Shown here in pieces: positions 1-11,752 of a stretch of 64,000 bases of DNA (its first letter is position 1; each line of letters begins with the position of its first letter). The stretch is from Gavia stellata (lineage: Eukaryota; Chordata; Aves; Gaviiformes; Gaviidae), in contig NC_082596.1 of assembly GCF_030936135.1 (NCBI RefSeq), positions 76,662,888 through 76,726,887 of the forward strand, in the 5' to 3' direction. A program made the translations under genes and the position numbers. The notes beneath the pieces are model-generated. The model did no database searches, was not told the origin of the DNA, and saw only the letters and a list, made by a program, of their open reading frames with translations.

Positions 1-2194
1 TTCCGGACTTTCTCTCTCCTGTATAATGTGCAAAAAGACCTGCAGTCTTCTCACCCTTCTCAATCCTATAGAGATAAGAAGGAACAAAGTCTGTTCTTTT
101 CCATAAAATTTCATAGGGGAGGTTAGGGAGAGTTTTCCAACAGATACAAATGGAAGAGGCTTTTGAGGGAATGCCCTTCCACCTAAAGGCCTTTAGTGGG
201 AAGTTCCTAAAAATTGCTACAGAATCTAGATGACTAGTTACTGAGGTTGTTTGAGGACTTAATCACAACACAATACAAATATGTAAACTCTGCAGTACAG
301 GCTGCAAAGTCTAAGAACTAATCATCATACAAGGAAGAAACTGTTTTCCATTTCCCCTGTTTAGCTTTTTTTGGGTAGTCTACCACTGAACTGTGGTAGC
401 CTGGGAAAGCTGGGACTCTTCCATCTCTCGTGTTTAATGTCATGCTGTCCAGCTCCGGATTTGGGTGGAGAATGAAGCCTCTCATTCTGGGGCAACTCAT
501 TGACGGCTGGAAGACATTAGAGTTGTTGACATCTGTAAAGAATTTCAGAAATTATGAGGATATATAGTGATGAGCAACACAGAGGCCACATCAGTCCAGA
601 GCTTCATGGTCACCCAGGAGTTGTGTAATGGAGGAAGATACATGGATTCTTTCCAGAAGACGTCAAATCCAGTCCATCCGTACCGAAGCAGGACTGAAAA
701 ATGTGTACTGTATTTAAGCAGCCATTTGAGCAAAAACTCAGTCAGAATTTCCCTTTTACAACTCCGTCTGATGTGTAGTTCTGCCTTTACTCTGGTGCAC
801 CCCTTTACACATCTATAGCAGTACATTTCTCCTCGTTGTCTTTAACAAGGACAGACTTAAAACCACGTATTAAATCTCACCTTCCTTGCACTGATTCTTT
901 TATTGTGGTATTTGCATTCCTCCACAGAGTCCTCACTCATTTGTCTTTGTTCTTGTTCCTAGGCAGGTGGGAGAGCTAATTAATTAATACTCATTATTGG
1001 GAGGTAGAAACATGTAGCTGAAAAGCAGGGCCATTACAAGTATTCAGCTGAGGTAGTGTAGGGACTGGGTGGGAAATGCTTCATCAGAAGCCTGGGACCT
1101 CATAAGTTTCAGGCAACAATGGTTTCATCCTTGGGTCCTGCTGTTCCAACCGCTGTAGGAGTTTCCCTTTGGATGTCTGGTCCCTCATGGTGACATTAAA
1201 AGGATTCTCTGTTCTGGGTTTACAGGACCCTGTGCTGTTTTGCAGCGTAAGGGAAGGCTTTTTGTATGCTGAGCTGTTACACTTCATATCGTATTTTGAT
1301 TGCATCTCACTTCTTTCCTGCCCCTGCCCCATGCTCTGATCTGTTGATTGCAAAGCTACCATTGTAGCTTGCCTGGTGGCATACATCCATGTAAATGAGG
1401 CATAAAATCCCAGCAAACCAGGCTGCCATAAATTTACCCATGTCTGAAGAACGCCTTGATGAGCATGGCTAACCAAGACAGAGGAAAGCAGTCAATGAGA
1501 CTGGAGAGAGCTCACAGAAGCCGATGTTGCACAGGTGTTAATTGTGGTGTCGTGCTTTGATTGTAGAGCAAATGATGATCTCTCTTTCTATTACTATAAT
1601 AAACAGTTTCCACCTCTCCCCCCCCATGCTTCTTGCATTTTTGTAAGATGTTTTTCTTTGCCATAGGTCCTGTTTCCTGCATAAAAGACATCAACTAGAA
1701 ATTAAATTCCCTTTTTTCTTCAAAGAGTGAACTAGAAATATGACCACCTGCAACTCCATCCGTTTTTTTTTGGGGGGGGTTACAATCATATTTGCCTGTC
1801 TTTCTAAATTTTGTTTTCTTTTACACACCATCATGAATAGGACTTGCACAAACAAGGAGAACTGACTAACTGAAGAGTAAAGACACTGAAACTTAAAATA
1901 TCAGGAGAGCTGTCAAACGTACTGAGTAAGTGGGGAGGAGTAGAAATTTTCTTCTAATCTCTTTCAGCTATTGTAAACACATCTCACTTGCAACAGCACA
2001 TCTTATCAACAGATGTTGGCTGCTCTTGTCTTTAATTGCTGCTGTCACTGTAGCTTCTAGCAGTTCCTGCTGCTATGGCTCAGTCATTAAAAGGACAATT
2101 CTCCACTAGCTTCTTATTGCTCTGCCATCCTCCCACCCTTTTCGGGGGGTGTGGGGCTGTGTGTGTGTTTTCTTTGCAGCTTCCCATCCCTGCT

Positions 2195-2285
2195 GCCGTG
2201 CTTGCACCGCAGTGTGGGTGCGCGTAGGTGGGTGGTGTAATCCCTCCGCGCTCAGACCGCACCGCTGACTCGAGGGATGAAAAAT
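2195..2285. promoter_or_regulatory. Small CpG-rich pocket
   Basis: About eight CpG dinucleotides fall in roughly 80 bases (for example GTGCGCGTAGG and CTCCGCGCTCAGACCGC), while the surrounding kilobases are nearly free of CpG. In birds and mammals such pockets can mark unmethylated regulatory DNA, but they also occur by chance or as remnants of GC-rich repeats. No splice donor or exon could be paired with it. The regulatory label is an inference. Confidence 0.2.
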
Positions 2286-3189
2286 GTTGTCTCCCATCTG
2301 GTCCCAATCCTGGGAGGCCACAGGAGAACTGTGTGGCAGGTGCTACTTAAAGAAAGCTCTTCTCATGCTCAGACAGGCTCCCCTTTTTATCCTGCATAAA
2401 CAGTGGCAAACTATTTTCCTCCACATCACCCTCTCAATTCCTGCCTCTTTGCTGCTCTTCTTTTCCTACCCCCACCACTGCCTTTTCTTTCTCCCATGGG
2501 ACTGGCAGAATCTCAGAGGAAATAAGTAAAGCTTTCCTAATATAGAAGCTCATCTTCTCTGAAACCACTTCTCATTCTGTTAATGGAGTTCTGGAAATGT
2601 TTCAGTTCTCTCCCTACACTAATACTTTATTCTTTTCCTCTGATAGCTGTCCAAGCACCAGTGTCATCAGTTTTCTTAGCTTTATTAGCTCGTTTTGCAA
2701 AGAAATGCACAGGCAGTCTAACAACATAATAATAAAAAATTGGCTGGAGAGTTTTATAGCTATGTACTCTCTTTAAAAAAAATAAATATGCATCTAGAGA
2801 CATCTTTCTGAGGCCATTCCTTTACTGGGGTCTTACACTTCACAAATATATGTGCTCAACATACAAATATCTATGGAAGATAACACAGGATGCTTAATAG
2901 ATTTAAACATGTTCCTTCCCCCTTCCTCTCTTACCCTGATATATGTTTGTCCCAGGGCTCTTTCAGAGCCTTTCCACCTTTGTAGATGTGACATCGGTGC
3001 TGAATATTTGCTAATCCACTCTTAAAATTTTATATAACAAAAGCACAAAGTGCCTGCAAATCCTCCGTGTGGAAGGGAGGGCTTTCTCTGTGCCTCCCTC
3101 CCCCACAGTTTCACTTGTTCTGGGGAGAAGCAAGGGAAGCGCAGAGCAGCAGACGTGGAAACGCTCTTGTTCTGCAATGAGAATAGGGT

Positions 3190-3590
3190 TTTCCACCAGG
3201 GAGACGGTGCGGGTTAGTACCAGGGGCAGGCGGATCTGCCGTGCCCGGCGCTGGTTCTGCAGGGGTGCAGCAGAGACAGAGGGAAGCTCAGGTACTCTCC
3301 TCTCCCCTCAAAAAGCCAACTTCAAGATGGGAGAGGAGGGGTTGAGCAGGGAGCCTTCCACCCTCAAAATAGAAATTGTGGGGAGAAAGAACGCAGTAAG
3401 CAGGAATGCTTAGGAGGGTGGAAGTTGTGGGGAAAGAAGTTCTTCAGAAAGGTGGCATCTGAGGAGGCTACGGCTGAACACAGGAAGTACGGGCGGCCGA
3501 TAATAGGAGAAATGCCCGCAGTCGCCTTCGTAGAGAACTAGTTATACAGAGCATATGAAACAGGCTCGGTAAGCGCATGCCCGAAATACT
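3190..3590. promoter_or_regulatory. CpG-enriched segment of about 400 bases
   Basis: Two CpG clusters lie within this segment. One is around 3,200-3,255 (six or more CpGs near GGCGGATCTGCCG). The other is around 3,487-3,535 (about seven CpGs near GGGCGGCCGATAA and CGCAGTCGCCTTCG). The flanks are CpG-poor. A plus-strand open frame at 3,069-3,413 has no recognisable homology and a composition expected from GC-rich non-coding DNA. A weak distal promoter or enhancer is possible, and so is an old GC-rich insertion. Confidence 0.25.
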
Positions 3591-5878
3591 CCACCTGCAT
3601 TTTGGAGGTATCCATTACCACCAGCTACCTTCCTTGTGCTTTACCCTAGCTGCCCAGGGCATGCTCTCCTGCCTACCCTTTTCCAGACACAACACATGCA
3701 AAAATAGGAACTGACTGACATGCAAGACATGGACAATTGCTGGCAGTCAGTGCCCTGTCTAAATGGCTTCTCCCAAATGCGCAGGAGAGTGATAGGAGAA
3801 GAGTCACTGGGGTGGGCTTCCATTTCACACAACCTCTTCAGTGAAGGCTAACGACTGCCCCAGTCAGAGGGTGCCCCGGACCAGCACGTACAGAATTTCC
3901 AGGCAGGTTGTAGCATCTGGCCTGTTGGGTATCCTGTCCCTTCATGACCCACGAGGATGCCAACAAGACAGTTGCTTATCTGTGGTAGGGTCCACCCAAA
4001 ACTAAAAGTGAGGGCAAGGAAAAGAAACTGGATCCCTGCTAGCGCAACTTGGTTGTATGAAGTGTAGTCTGGGAAACTAATTGGTCTTGATAAAGGCTAG
4101 CTATGCTAGCCTCAGAAATTCGGAGTGAGGATCTGGTGATAGCTGTGTGCACAAAGTGCAGAGACAGGAAAAACCTGAGCCAAAAATGTATGTTCTCCAG
4201 CGGGAACACAGAATTAAGGTGCTACTTTTATGCTGCATTTTTATTAGTGGCATCTCAAAAATATCACTTTCAGCATGCCTTTTTCACTTCTCCCACAGAA
4301 GCATGAAAATTAACATCAGCTAACAAAATTTTCTGTTGCTCTGGAGGAAATGTTGTTGAGAGGTGTTTATACATTATTTGTCTCGTTTGCTTTTTTTTTG
4401 CTTTATCAAAGTCCAGTCATAACAAAATTCCTGTTGTGTTTTTTTTTATTTTAAGTCATGATTTAATTCTTTTCCCCCCTCCCAGAGTTCAAGACACACA
4501 CGTACCCTGACAAGCAAATACAAGACCCTTCATGCAGAGTCATTTCCCATCAAATTTCACACTGGGCATGATATGCCAGCTCAGATAAAATATAGAAGTG
4601 AAAGCCACGTGGTCTGGCACGCAGCTCCCAGGCGCAGACAGCAAGCTTGCCCCCTGGATGGCTTGAGAACATCCTCACTGATCGGGTTCTGCTGTGTGCA
4701 GGAGAATAGATGTGCTGCTCATGGAGGTGAGGTGGGGTCACATTTGGGGGTTGCAATTCATTCCCTACCTGTCCTTTATGCCAAGGGAGAGGTGTTTGAG
4801 CTCATGTCTTCTTCTGGCTGCTGCTGTGCCACCTGGAGAGGTTAGAAAGGACCTGCCCCCACCACCTCTCGCCTTACCTTCCCCCCCAGCACCTCTCCTT
4901 CCAACCCAAGTGGGCTGGAGACATTGTGACTCCACATCCAGGTTAACACACCTCTGCAGCTAGCACCAGAGGAGAAAGCACAGTCAAGTCCTAAGCTTCT
5001 GCAGCCCTTTCCCTGCTCACCAAAAGCCCAGGCCACCACACTTGCCTGTCTTTACCCGCTCTGTAGCTGCACAAGAGCAACAACTAGTTGTTTTCCCCCA
5101 GGCTGAAGTGCTACCACTTACAGGTAGCTTATGCAATCCCATATGCGTGTTAGCTCTACCCCAAACAAGAACCTAATCAGAGTGAAGGTCAATTCCTGTG
5201 AAAATATCCTATGCTGCTGCTTGGTCTATCGTTCAAATTACTCAAGGTCATTTTTTGTTTAATCACGCTTCCTTCCACGATTTTTTCCATCCAATATTAA
5301 AAAAAGCAATTAGATAACGAAGCATATGTAGCTTGTTTTCTTGGATTGTTTCTCAGCTTTTTCCTAAATTGTCACTGCCCCTTTGGACTTCGGCAGGGAG
5401 GTAGCTGCCAGGTTTCCACAGAGATGCGAAACAAATTCTATGCAATAAAATATCATCTCTACATAATTTAAGTCCCAAATGTACATGGTGACAGTTTTAT
5501 GTTTGAATAATATGAAAATCCAAGATATTGGATGTGAGTATAATTTAGGCTCGAGAGCTGCAAATATTTCTGTGCCCTGGAATCCAGTTAAAATGCACCG
5601 TTGCACATGCTGTGTTTCAGTGGTGAAGTATTGTTTGCCTCTGATTGCTGCAGGGTAAGAGCTTTATTTTCCTAACCCATGATTTAGTGCTTTCCACCCC
5701 CTGTAAAGTGTAACTAACAATGCCCTCTATGTGAGCTCTGGTAGCTGAGGGGACAAGGGGGAGATGGCTGCAGCAGGGAGAGGGAAAGGGAGGAGAAAAG
5801 AAGGGAAAAAAATGGGACGTCTGCAACAGGTAAACACATCCACAGCTTGCCTTCTTAAAGAGCTGAAGGCTGGATATT

Positions 5879-5965
5879 GGGCCAAAACCCCAATTAGATT
5901 GCGGCAGTGGAGCTCCACTGATTTTGAAGGAGCTGAGCCAGCCTGAACCAGCTGAAGAGCTGGCC
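5879..5965. repeat. Palindromic amniote interspersed repeat, copy 1
   Basis: The segment opens with GGGCCA and closes with CAGCTGAAGAGCTGGCC, an inverted match to the opening. The middle reads GTGGAGCTCCACTGATTTTGAAGGAGCT, a decayed form of a core I recall from reptile and bird repeats in which a short stem flanks a CATTGACTTCAATG-like centre. The near-palindromic structure and GGGCCAGATC-like ends suggest an old short non-autonomous element. I do not assign a family name. Orientation has no meaning because the element is close to symmetric. Confidence 0.5.
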
Positions 5966-7017
5966 TGCAGTCTCACATTCAGTGCCCAAAGTGGTTGGAG
6001 CAGGGGAGGTGTGAAACTGTACTCCTCGCATACCGCGGAGGGGCCTGTGGGAATAATGTTTGCTTTGGCATGGAAGTAGGTTAGTGTAGACCTAGCAGGT
6101 CCTGCAGTGAAAGGCTCCTTTCTGCTCTGAGTGATGGTAACTTCCATAAAGAGAGCAAATTCATTCGGCGATATGGCTTAACCCACATCCTTCTTTAATT
6201 TGTAGGTCCTCGCGCAGTGCAGACCTCAAGGCAAATCCGCGTGAATACTCTTGTCCCTGTTTTCATCCCTGGATGTCCTGTGTTTTCCTGCAGGGCACAG
6301 ATCTTGCGCTGTTTTCCCTGGATGCCTGTTCCAGACTCCATCTTTAGGTACTCAGTTGGGAGTTGACAAACTCTGATGCATTTGCAATGCCTCCTTCCAC
6401 AACTGTGGGTTAGGGAAAAGAAGCTGCTATGTTTCCTCCATCTTCCCTTTGCCATACAGAAAGCCCCTAAGAGGGAGTCTGTGCTAAGATTTTCCTGTTT
6501 CTGGCATGCTTTCTGGAATTTATTCTCTTCCCTCCTGTCCTCTTCTCTTTTCCCATGATACCTGCTCTGGCTGTGGCCGGTTAGAAAGATTATCTTCTCC
6601 CAGCATGTGAAATTAAGAAGTAGCTGCAAGGAAAAAGTGGAAGAAGTTAAGAGTCTTCTCTCACCACGGGCAGCCTGGTGCAAAATCTTTCAAGCAGTGC
6701 AGGAAGGCCTGAACGAGGGAGGGACGCAGCAGAGCTAACGTCTCAGGATCCACCCCACAAAGGCCACCTTCTTTCAAAGAGATGACCAACGGGGAGAAGA
6801 CAGATGGACAGGGAATGGTGTCTGATTTATTTTCTGATATAATAACCAGAGGATATCAAAAAAGAAGAGCAGGTAACACGTTTAAAATAGACAGAGATAC
6901 TACGTTATGCAACTCATAATAAGTAGTTCCCCAGTTTAATCACAAAATTTTGTGAAGACCAAAAAATTGCATGGGTTCAAAAAGTGATTGGCAAATACAT
7001 TAAATTAAAATAACTCT
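5966..7017. other. Non-coding stretch, nothing recognised
   Basis: No gene, known repeat or RNA structure was recognised. Several open frames occur on both strands (for example 6,195-6,683 minus), but their translations are unstructured and match no family I know. Base composition is similar to the flanks. Confidence 0.55.
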
Positions 7018-7186
7018 GATGTGGGGAATCCCTGAGGCACAAAACCTGGAGAACAGGGGACTACTGAAGGAAATACCACTTTGTCTTCGTCCTGCTGCTA
7101 TGCTCTCCCATAAGCATCTACATACTGGCCATCTTCACACAGGGCTGTGGGCCTTGGTCTTATCCAGTACTGCCTCTGCTATGTTC
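7018..7186 (+). mobile_element. Old CR1/L3-type LINE 3' end, plus strand
   Basis: The order of short motifs matches the 3' end of an old amniote CR1-like LINE as I remember it. A stretch like CTGGAGAACAGGGGACTACTG is followed by CATACTGGCCATCTTCACACAGGGC, then CTTGGTCTTATCCAGTACTGCC, and the element ends at CTATGTTC. The family consensus carries a 'tactggccactgt', 'acagg', 'ttggtctgacccagtatggc', 'ttatgttc' series in the same order and spacing. The copy is strongly diverged, 5'-truncated and non-coding. CR1 LINEs are the dominant retrotransposons of bird genomes. Confidence 0.6.
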
Positions 7187-10100
7187 AAAGGCCCAGTCGG
7201 TCAGGTGCTACATGCCACCAGACCCTCAGCACTGTTCTCTTCAGGGACTCTGAAAATAGCAGGCTAGATCAACTTTCTAACAAGTCCACATACTGCCATG
7301 GAATTGGCATTCCAGATACTCTGTCCAGAAGCTCTGAAAGCATTTTCCTTCCAGGTAGAGGAAAATGAATGCCCATGATAAATACTGACTGTACTTATCT
7401 ATGAAAATGCATCTAGTTGATGCATATTTAGTACAAGAAAGTCCTTATACATACTCGATTCAATGGTAAGATGGATACACTGCTGGTCCTAGAGAAATAC
7501 GCCAATCATTCCTTGTTCATTTCCTCTGGGCTCATGGTGTGCTGATATAACTCACCTGACTACAGCCATGGAAAAGCATCACAGGTGAGAAAAAGAAGGC
7601 ATTTTGAAAACCAGCACTGAATGTGTTTTGTGTGGCAAAACTCCAAAGACAACCTTTTCCCATTAGCAATTAAGAAGGGTGGTGTTGGTATGGACAAAGG
7701 ACGCATGCTTGCCGTGTTCAGGAATGGATGCTGATCCCTGAATGACTGTACTGTTTACTTCTGATGGCACATTATCTCTCTTCCAATGTTATTACAACAG
7801 ACCTCAGAAATCCCAATCCAGAACATGTGTCCATTGTCTTTTGGAGGCATTTCAAGCTGCTGCAGCACCTTGGGTTTGTTGCAGGCTAGCAAATGGTAAT
7901 CCCGTATCGACTGATACTTGGCGATACGTTAAACACGGCAATTTGAGCAAGACTCTGGGCTCTCAGTTAGAAATGCTTTATCACCAAAGGAGTTGCTTTA
8001 TTTGGGTTAGCTGTTATGTCACAGCACACCACACCGCAATACTGAAATGGTGCCATTGAGGCTTCTCAGGATCTTAGGGATGTGAGTAATATTTACCATT
8101 TAAAGGCCATGTTAGTAGTGTCTCCAGTTCTTTGACAGTTAGCAAAACCTCTGCAGTTCTGCCTTACAAGTATCTAGGATTCCTTTTTAACAAACGCAGA
8201 GCAGATGCCACAGCTTACTACTCACGGTTTCTTCAGAATTGTAGAATCTATGTCATAATGTCAAGTCTGCTTGTTAGGAGTAATTGGAAATTTCTCACTG
8301 CTATCTGTCTGGAATAAACATCTCATGCTCTGAATGCCCTGGTGTCAGCTAAGGAATATATCAATATTGAACATGTGAACTTATTAACTGCCTGCTGAAT
8401 GAGGATTTATGGCCTGATAGCATTTAACAATGGAACAGATCATTCATCACAACAAACGGATTATGAGCATTTATAGGGAAATGGGACAGCATACGCAACT
8501 TCTAGATCCTGTCTCCCTTCCTCACATCAAACCCTCCCTCAGAGAGTGGCCGTAACACCTCTTGCCTTCCAGAGCTACTCTAGGTGCAGGGATTGCTCAA
8601 TGGAGCAGCAGTAGTGTATTTACAAATAGGGGACCAATGATGTAAGAATCCACTCCCCAAATTCTCTTGCTTCAGCTCCCTGGTTCTGGATACGTAACAC
8701 AAAACAAAAGCCATATTAATCCCAATTCAGCATATTTGAATTGGCAACGGTTGTGTGATATGTGAATTATGAGATGTTGCTTTAGGTTTTTTGGGGACCT
8801 ACCTGATGGTTCCTGAAGCTAATAGGAATGAGGAAGGAAAACTATTTTCTTTCAATGGATTTTATGTGAATGATTTCCATGGGACCTTCAGAGATTCAAT
8901 TCACACCACTTGCAAATTCACACTACTGCATGAAGAAACATCAGACTCATAGGAAAAATATATGGCTGAATTAATGTATTTATCTAGTGGGTCTCAGTTC
9001 GGTGTTGAGGGCTGTTTAATTTAACTACATGTTTGCTCCCTTCATCCTTTTTTCTGTTTGTTACAAACTGTCGCACACCCCTTTTAAGAAGGTGACATCA
9101 GGTTCTAGGACTTTGTACACCTTGATGTAGACATCTATATAGCTGGCTAACCTGGTATGGTGACCACTGGTCCATCAGATCAGATATTAAACCTTCAGAA
9201 ATAATTTGGTCAGACTGATCTTGCTATGTATTTGGTTTCTTCAGTATAAATTATATACCTAGCTGTCACAGTAATTTCTGGACACTTCATAACTACAGTG
9301 TGCTAGCTATCCCTGTTAGCTTTGATATTGTATGTAAAAGAGTTAGGGCCTACCTCTGAGAAAGAAGTAATTAAGAAGAGAGATGAACATGTTTTAGGGA
9401 CAATATCTCAAATGTCAGGAAGATGTCCTGATGTCCAGTTTATTATGCAAATTAACTTACCCCATTCTGGGATATCAGTAATTCTTTGGATCTTGGATCT
9501 TGCCAATGTGCCAGATGTGTGAGACTGCCACTTGCTTAAACTATTCTGTAACAAATCCAGGATTTGGTTGGTTGTTTTTGTTTTCATTCAAGTTCTCGTT
9601 GCTCTGTAAGTATAGAAAAAAAAATAAATGCATGAATGTGGTTTGAGCATGAGGATTCTGAGACTGGATGACCAGATGGGTCTAAAGGTGCAAAGATTTT
9701 GAATATTTACTTTTCTTGAGTAAAATCCATCCAATCTCTTTTAGTTTGGTCAATTATGGATCTGATCTCAGTTCCACTTAAATTAGCAGGACTTCATCCA
9801 CTGCTTCAGTTGGCAGAACCCTCTACCATGGTCAAGAATAGTACAGTCAAGTTTATACCACATTTCAGCTTGATTTTAAAATCTTTTCATTTTGTAAGTG
9901 TCTCTAAAATAATGATGTGGTATACCAAAGAGCTGACTCCCTGCAGGTAATAAAATATTTCAAGGAGTTTTATTTGGGGGGAAGAGGGAGAAAAGATACA
10001 TGACTTGAACAGTAACTGTCAAAGAAAATAGGAATTTTACATTGGGATGAAGGGAGCCTTAATTGAGATGAAGGAGTGAGAAAAGGGAGAGGACTTCTAT

Positions 10101-11616
10101 GTGTATTGGGAAATAAAAAAACATGTTTTATAGGCCAATACTGCTGTGAGAGATGGAGGATAACAAAGAAGTTAGCATTACCTTAATCCTCCCGGTCTTT
10201 TTTAAATAAATCACCTTTTCATATGGTGAGTCTCACTTTCTTCACACCTATTTCTGTCATACAGAATTAAGTAACAAATTGGTTGTTTTCTTAGGAAGAA
10301 ATGTGCCAAAACACATACTAAATCCATGAATAAAACTATGAGACAAAAGTCTTCCTCTAACTTCAGTCTAGATATCCTTTATTTTTTAAATTTGAACTTG
10401 CTGTCTTTGCCTGCATGTTATTGGTTTCTGGAAGAGCTTGGATTTGTGAACATCACAAGATGTCCTAAGCTAAATTTTGTGTTCCTCTAGTTATGCTTTA
10501 TTTCGCTACTGCTCAGAATTGCAGCCATCTCAAGGTAATATCTCCAGAATTTTTAAAAGACAAGTAAAAAACTTGTACTAGCTTAAGGTCCTACAGCTAT
10601 CTTACCCTTCCAGCTTTTCTTTCCATCTGAGTTTTCATCCTTTCTCTTTTCCATTTCTTTAAGAATGTGCCAAAACCCAAAGATGGGGAGCAGAAAACTT
10701 CCCGTGATAGAAAGGAGAACCAATTCTGTGCCATCCGTTCTCTGATCTCCTGGTCATTGGTCACTCATCACAACCACTCACATTGCACCGCAAATCTGTC
10801 CTTCTGCTCCTTCTTGTCCTGTTCTACTGTTCTTCCTGATGGCCAATTGCCTTCCCCTCCACAGATCATCTCTTCCACCTTTTCAGCTCATTCTGGTTAC
10901 CCGCCTTTCTTTCCGATGTAGTTTTGCGTCTTGACTATGCACATGTTATTTCCTCTAGAAACACAAATTGATGGGTATGGTCTACCATGTGTTTACGTTG
11001 ACTTTAGAGATTTTTTGGATGCAGTCCTCTTCCTGCAAAGTATGGACTGTAAAGCAATATGTTATTTCTTCCTTGTTGGTTCTAGAGTGTTCCATGTAAT
11101 ACTGCAAACTCAGTCCTCGCCTTGCACGCAGCATTCAGAAAGTTGCTGAATGTTGCTTCTGTGCTGTACATTTATTGACTGAAACATTTGAGTTGTTGCT
11201 TTTCACACTGGTAATTTTAGAGCGCAGATGCCTAGCATGTTTACTCACATACCAGGGCTCACATTTAATGAGCAAAATGTCAAGTATATTGTTATCCACC
11301 ATAAAAACTGTGAAAAATATCCTTGCCATCTGCAGTGTGCCTTCTGCTTCAGCCTAAAAGTCTTTTACAAGCAACTACATGAAATTAACATTAAAGTCAA
11401 TATTTATAAATGGAACCACCTCTAAAGGGCCGGATCTTCTCCCCTCCCACATCCCCCATTCCTCCGGGAGTTAATGAGCTGGGGAGGAGGCTGGGTGCAG
11501 GAAGGGGAGCCGAGTCGCGCTTGGCTCCTGGTAGCAGTCAGCCACAATAATCTCTCCGTGCTAAGGAAGAAGCGGAAATAGAAGAGTGGCACTAAATGGC
11601 ATTGACAGCATCTGAG
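7187..11616. other. Non-coding stretch with one doubtful CR1 trace
   Basis: No coding exon was recognised. Around 9,130-9,190 there is a weak resemblance to the reverse complement of an old CR1 3' end (TGGTATGGTGACCACTGGTCCATCAGATCAG), too decayed to call alone. A small CpG cluster near 7,900-7,940 (about five CpGs) has no other support. The rest is unique-looking AT-moderate DNA. Confidence 0.5.
9125..9190 (-). mobile_element. Possible decayed CR1 3' end, minus strand
   Basis: The phrase CTGGTATGGTGACCACTGGTCCATCAGATCAGATATT parallels the reversed 3' end of the old CR1-like LINE ('ggccatactgggtcagaccaatggtccatctagcccagtat'). The match is interrupted and roughly two thirds identical by eye, so chance similarity cannot be ruled out. 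Confidence 0.3.
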
Positions 11617-11752
11617 GGCCAGATCATGCACTGATGTCAGTTGGCGTAACTTCATTGTCTTCACTGAAGTGACGCAGCAAGCATAAATCAGCACAGCTTG
11701 GCTGACTTACGTAGCACGATGTTTGATTTCCGCCAGCTGAGGATCGAGCCCG
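11617..11752. repeat. Palindromic amniote interspersed repeat, copy 2
   Basis: The segment begins GGGCCAGATCATGCACTG and ends GCCAGCTGAGGATCGAGCCC, so its ends are imperfect terminal inverted repeats. Near the start is a compact internal hairpin in which GTAACTTCATTG pairs with CACTGAAGTGAC (10 of 12 positions) around a TCTT loop. The arrangement is the same as in the copy at 5,879-5,965. It corresponds to a short palindromic element I recall from reptiles and birds, whose central stem carries sequence like CATTGACTTCAATG. It has no coding capacity and probably spread as a non-autonomous element. The middle third has drifted or carries an insertion. Confidence 0.6.

Larger units (their letters stand above)
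1..5878. other. Non-coding flank, no gene recognised
   Basis: No open frame here resembles a known protein, and none shows the paired splice signals and sustained reading frame expected of a vertebrate coding exon. The sequence is unique-looking and AT-moderate. It contains a T9-G8 homopolymer junction at 1,763-1,779 and two CpG-rich pockets, near 2,200-2,280 and 3,190-3,590, which are reported separately. I cannot tell whether this is intergenic DNA or an intron of a neighbouring gene. Confidence 0.6.

Noticed and set aside
1047..1062. let-7-like TGAGGTAGTGTAGGG
   Set aside because: Only the seed part matches; the remainder of the mature sequence and a precursor hairpin are absent. Similar TGAGGTAG strings at 22,099 and 49,650 also lack hairpins.
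5617..6147. 176-codon minus-strand open frame
   Set aside because: Low-information translation, overlaps the palindromic repeat at 5,879-5,965, and has no recognisable domain or flanking splice sites.
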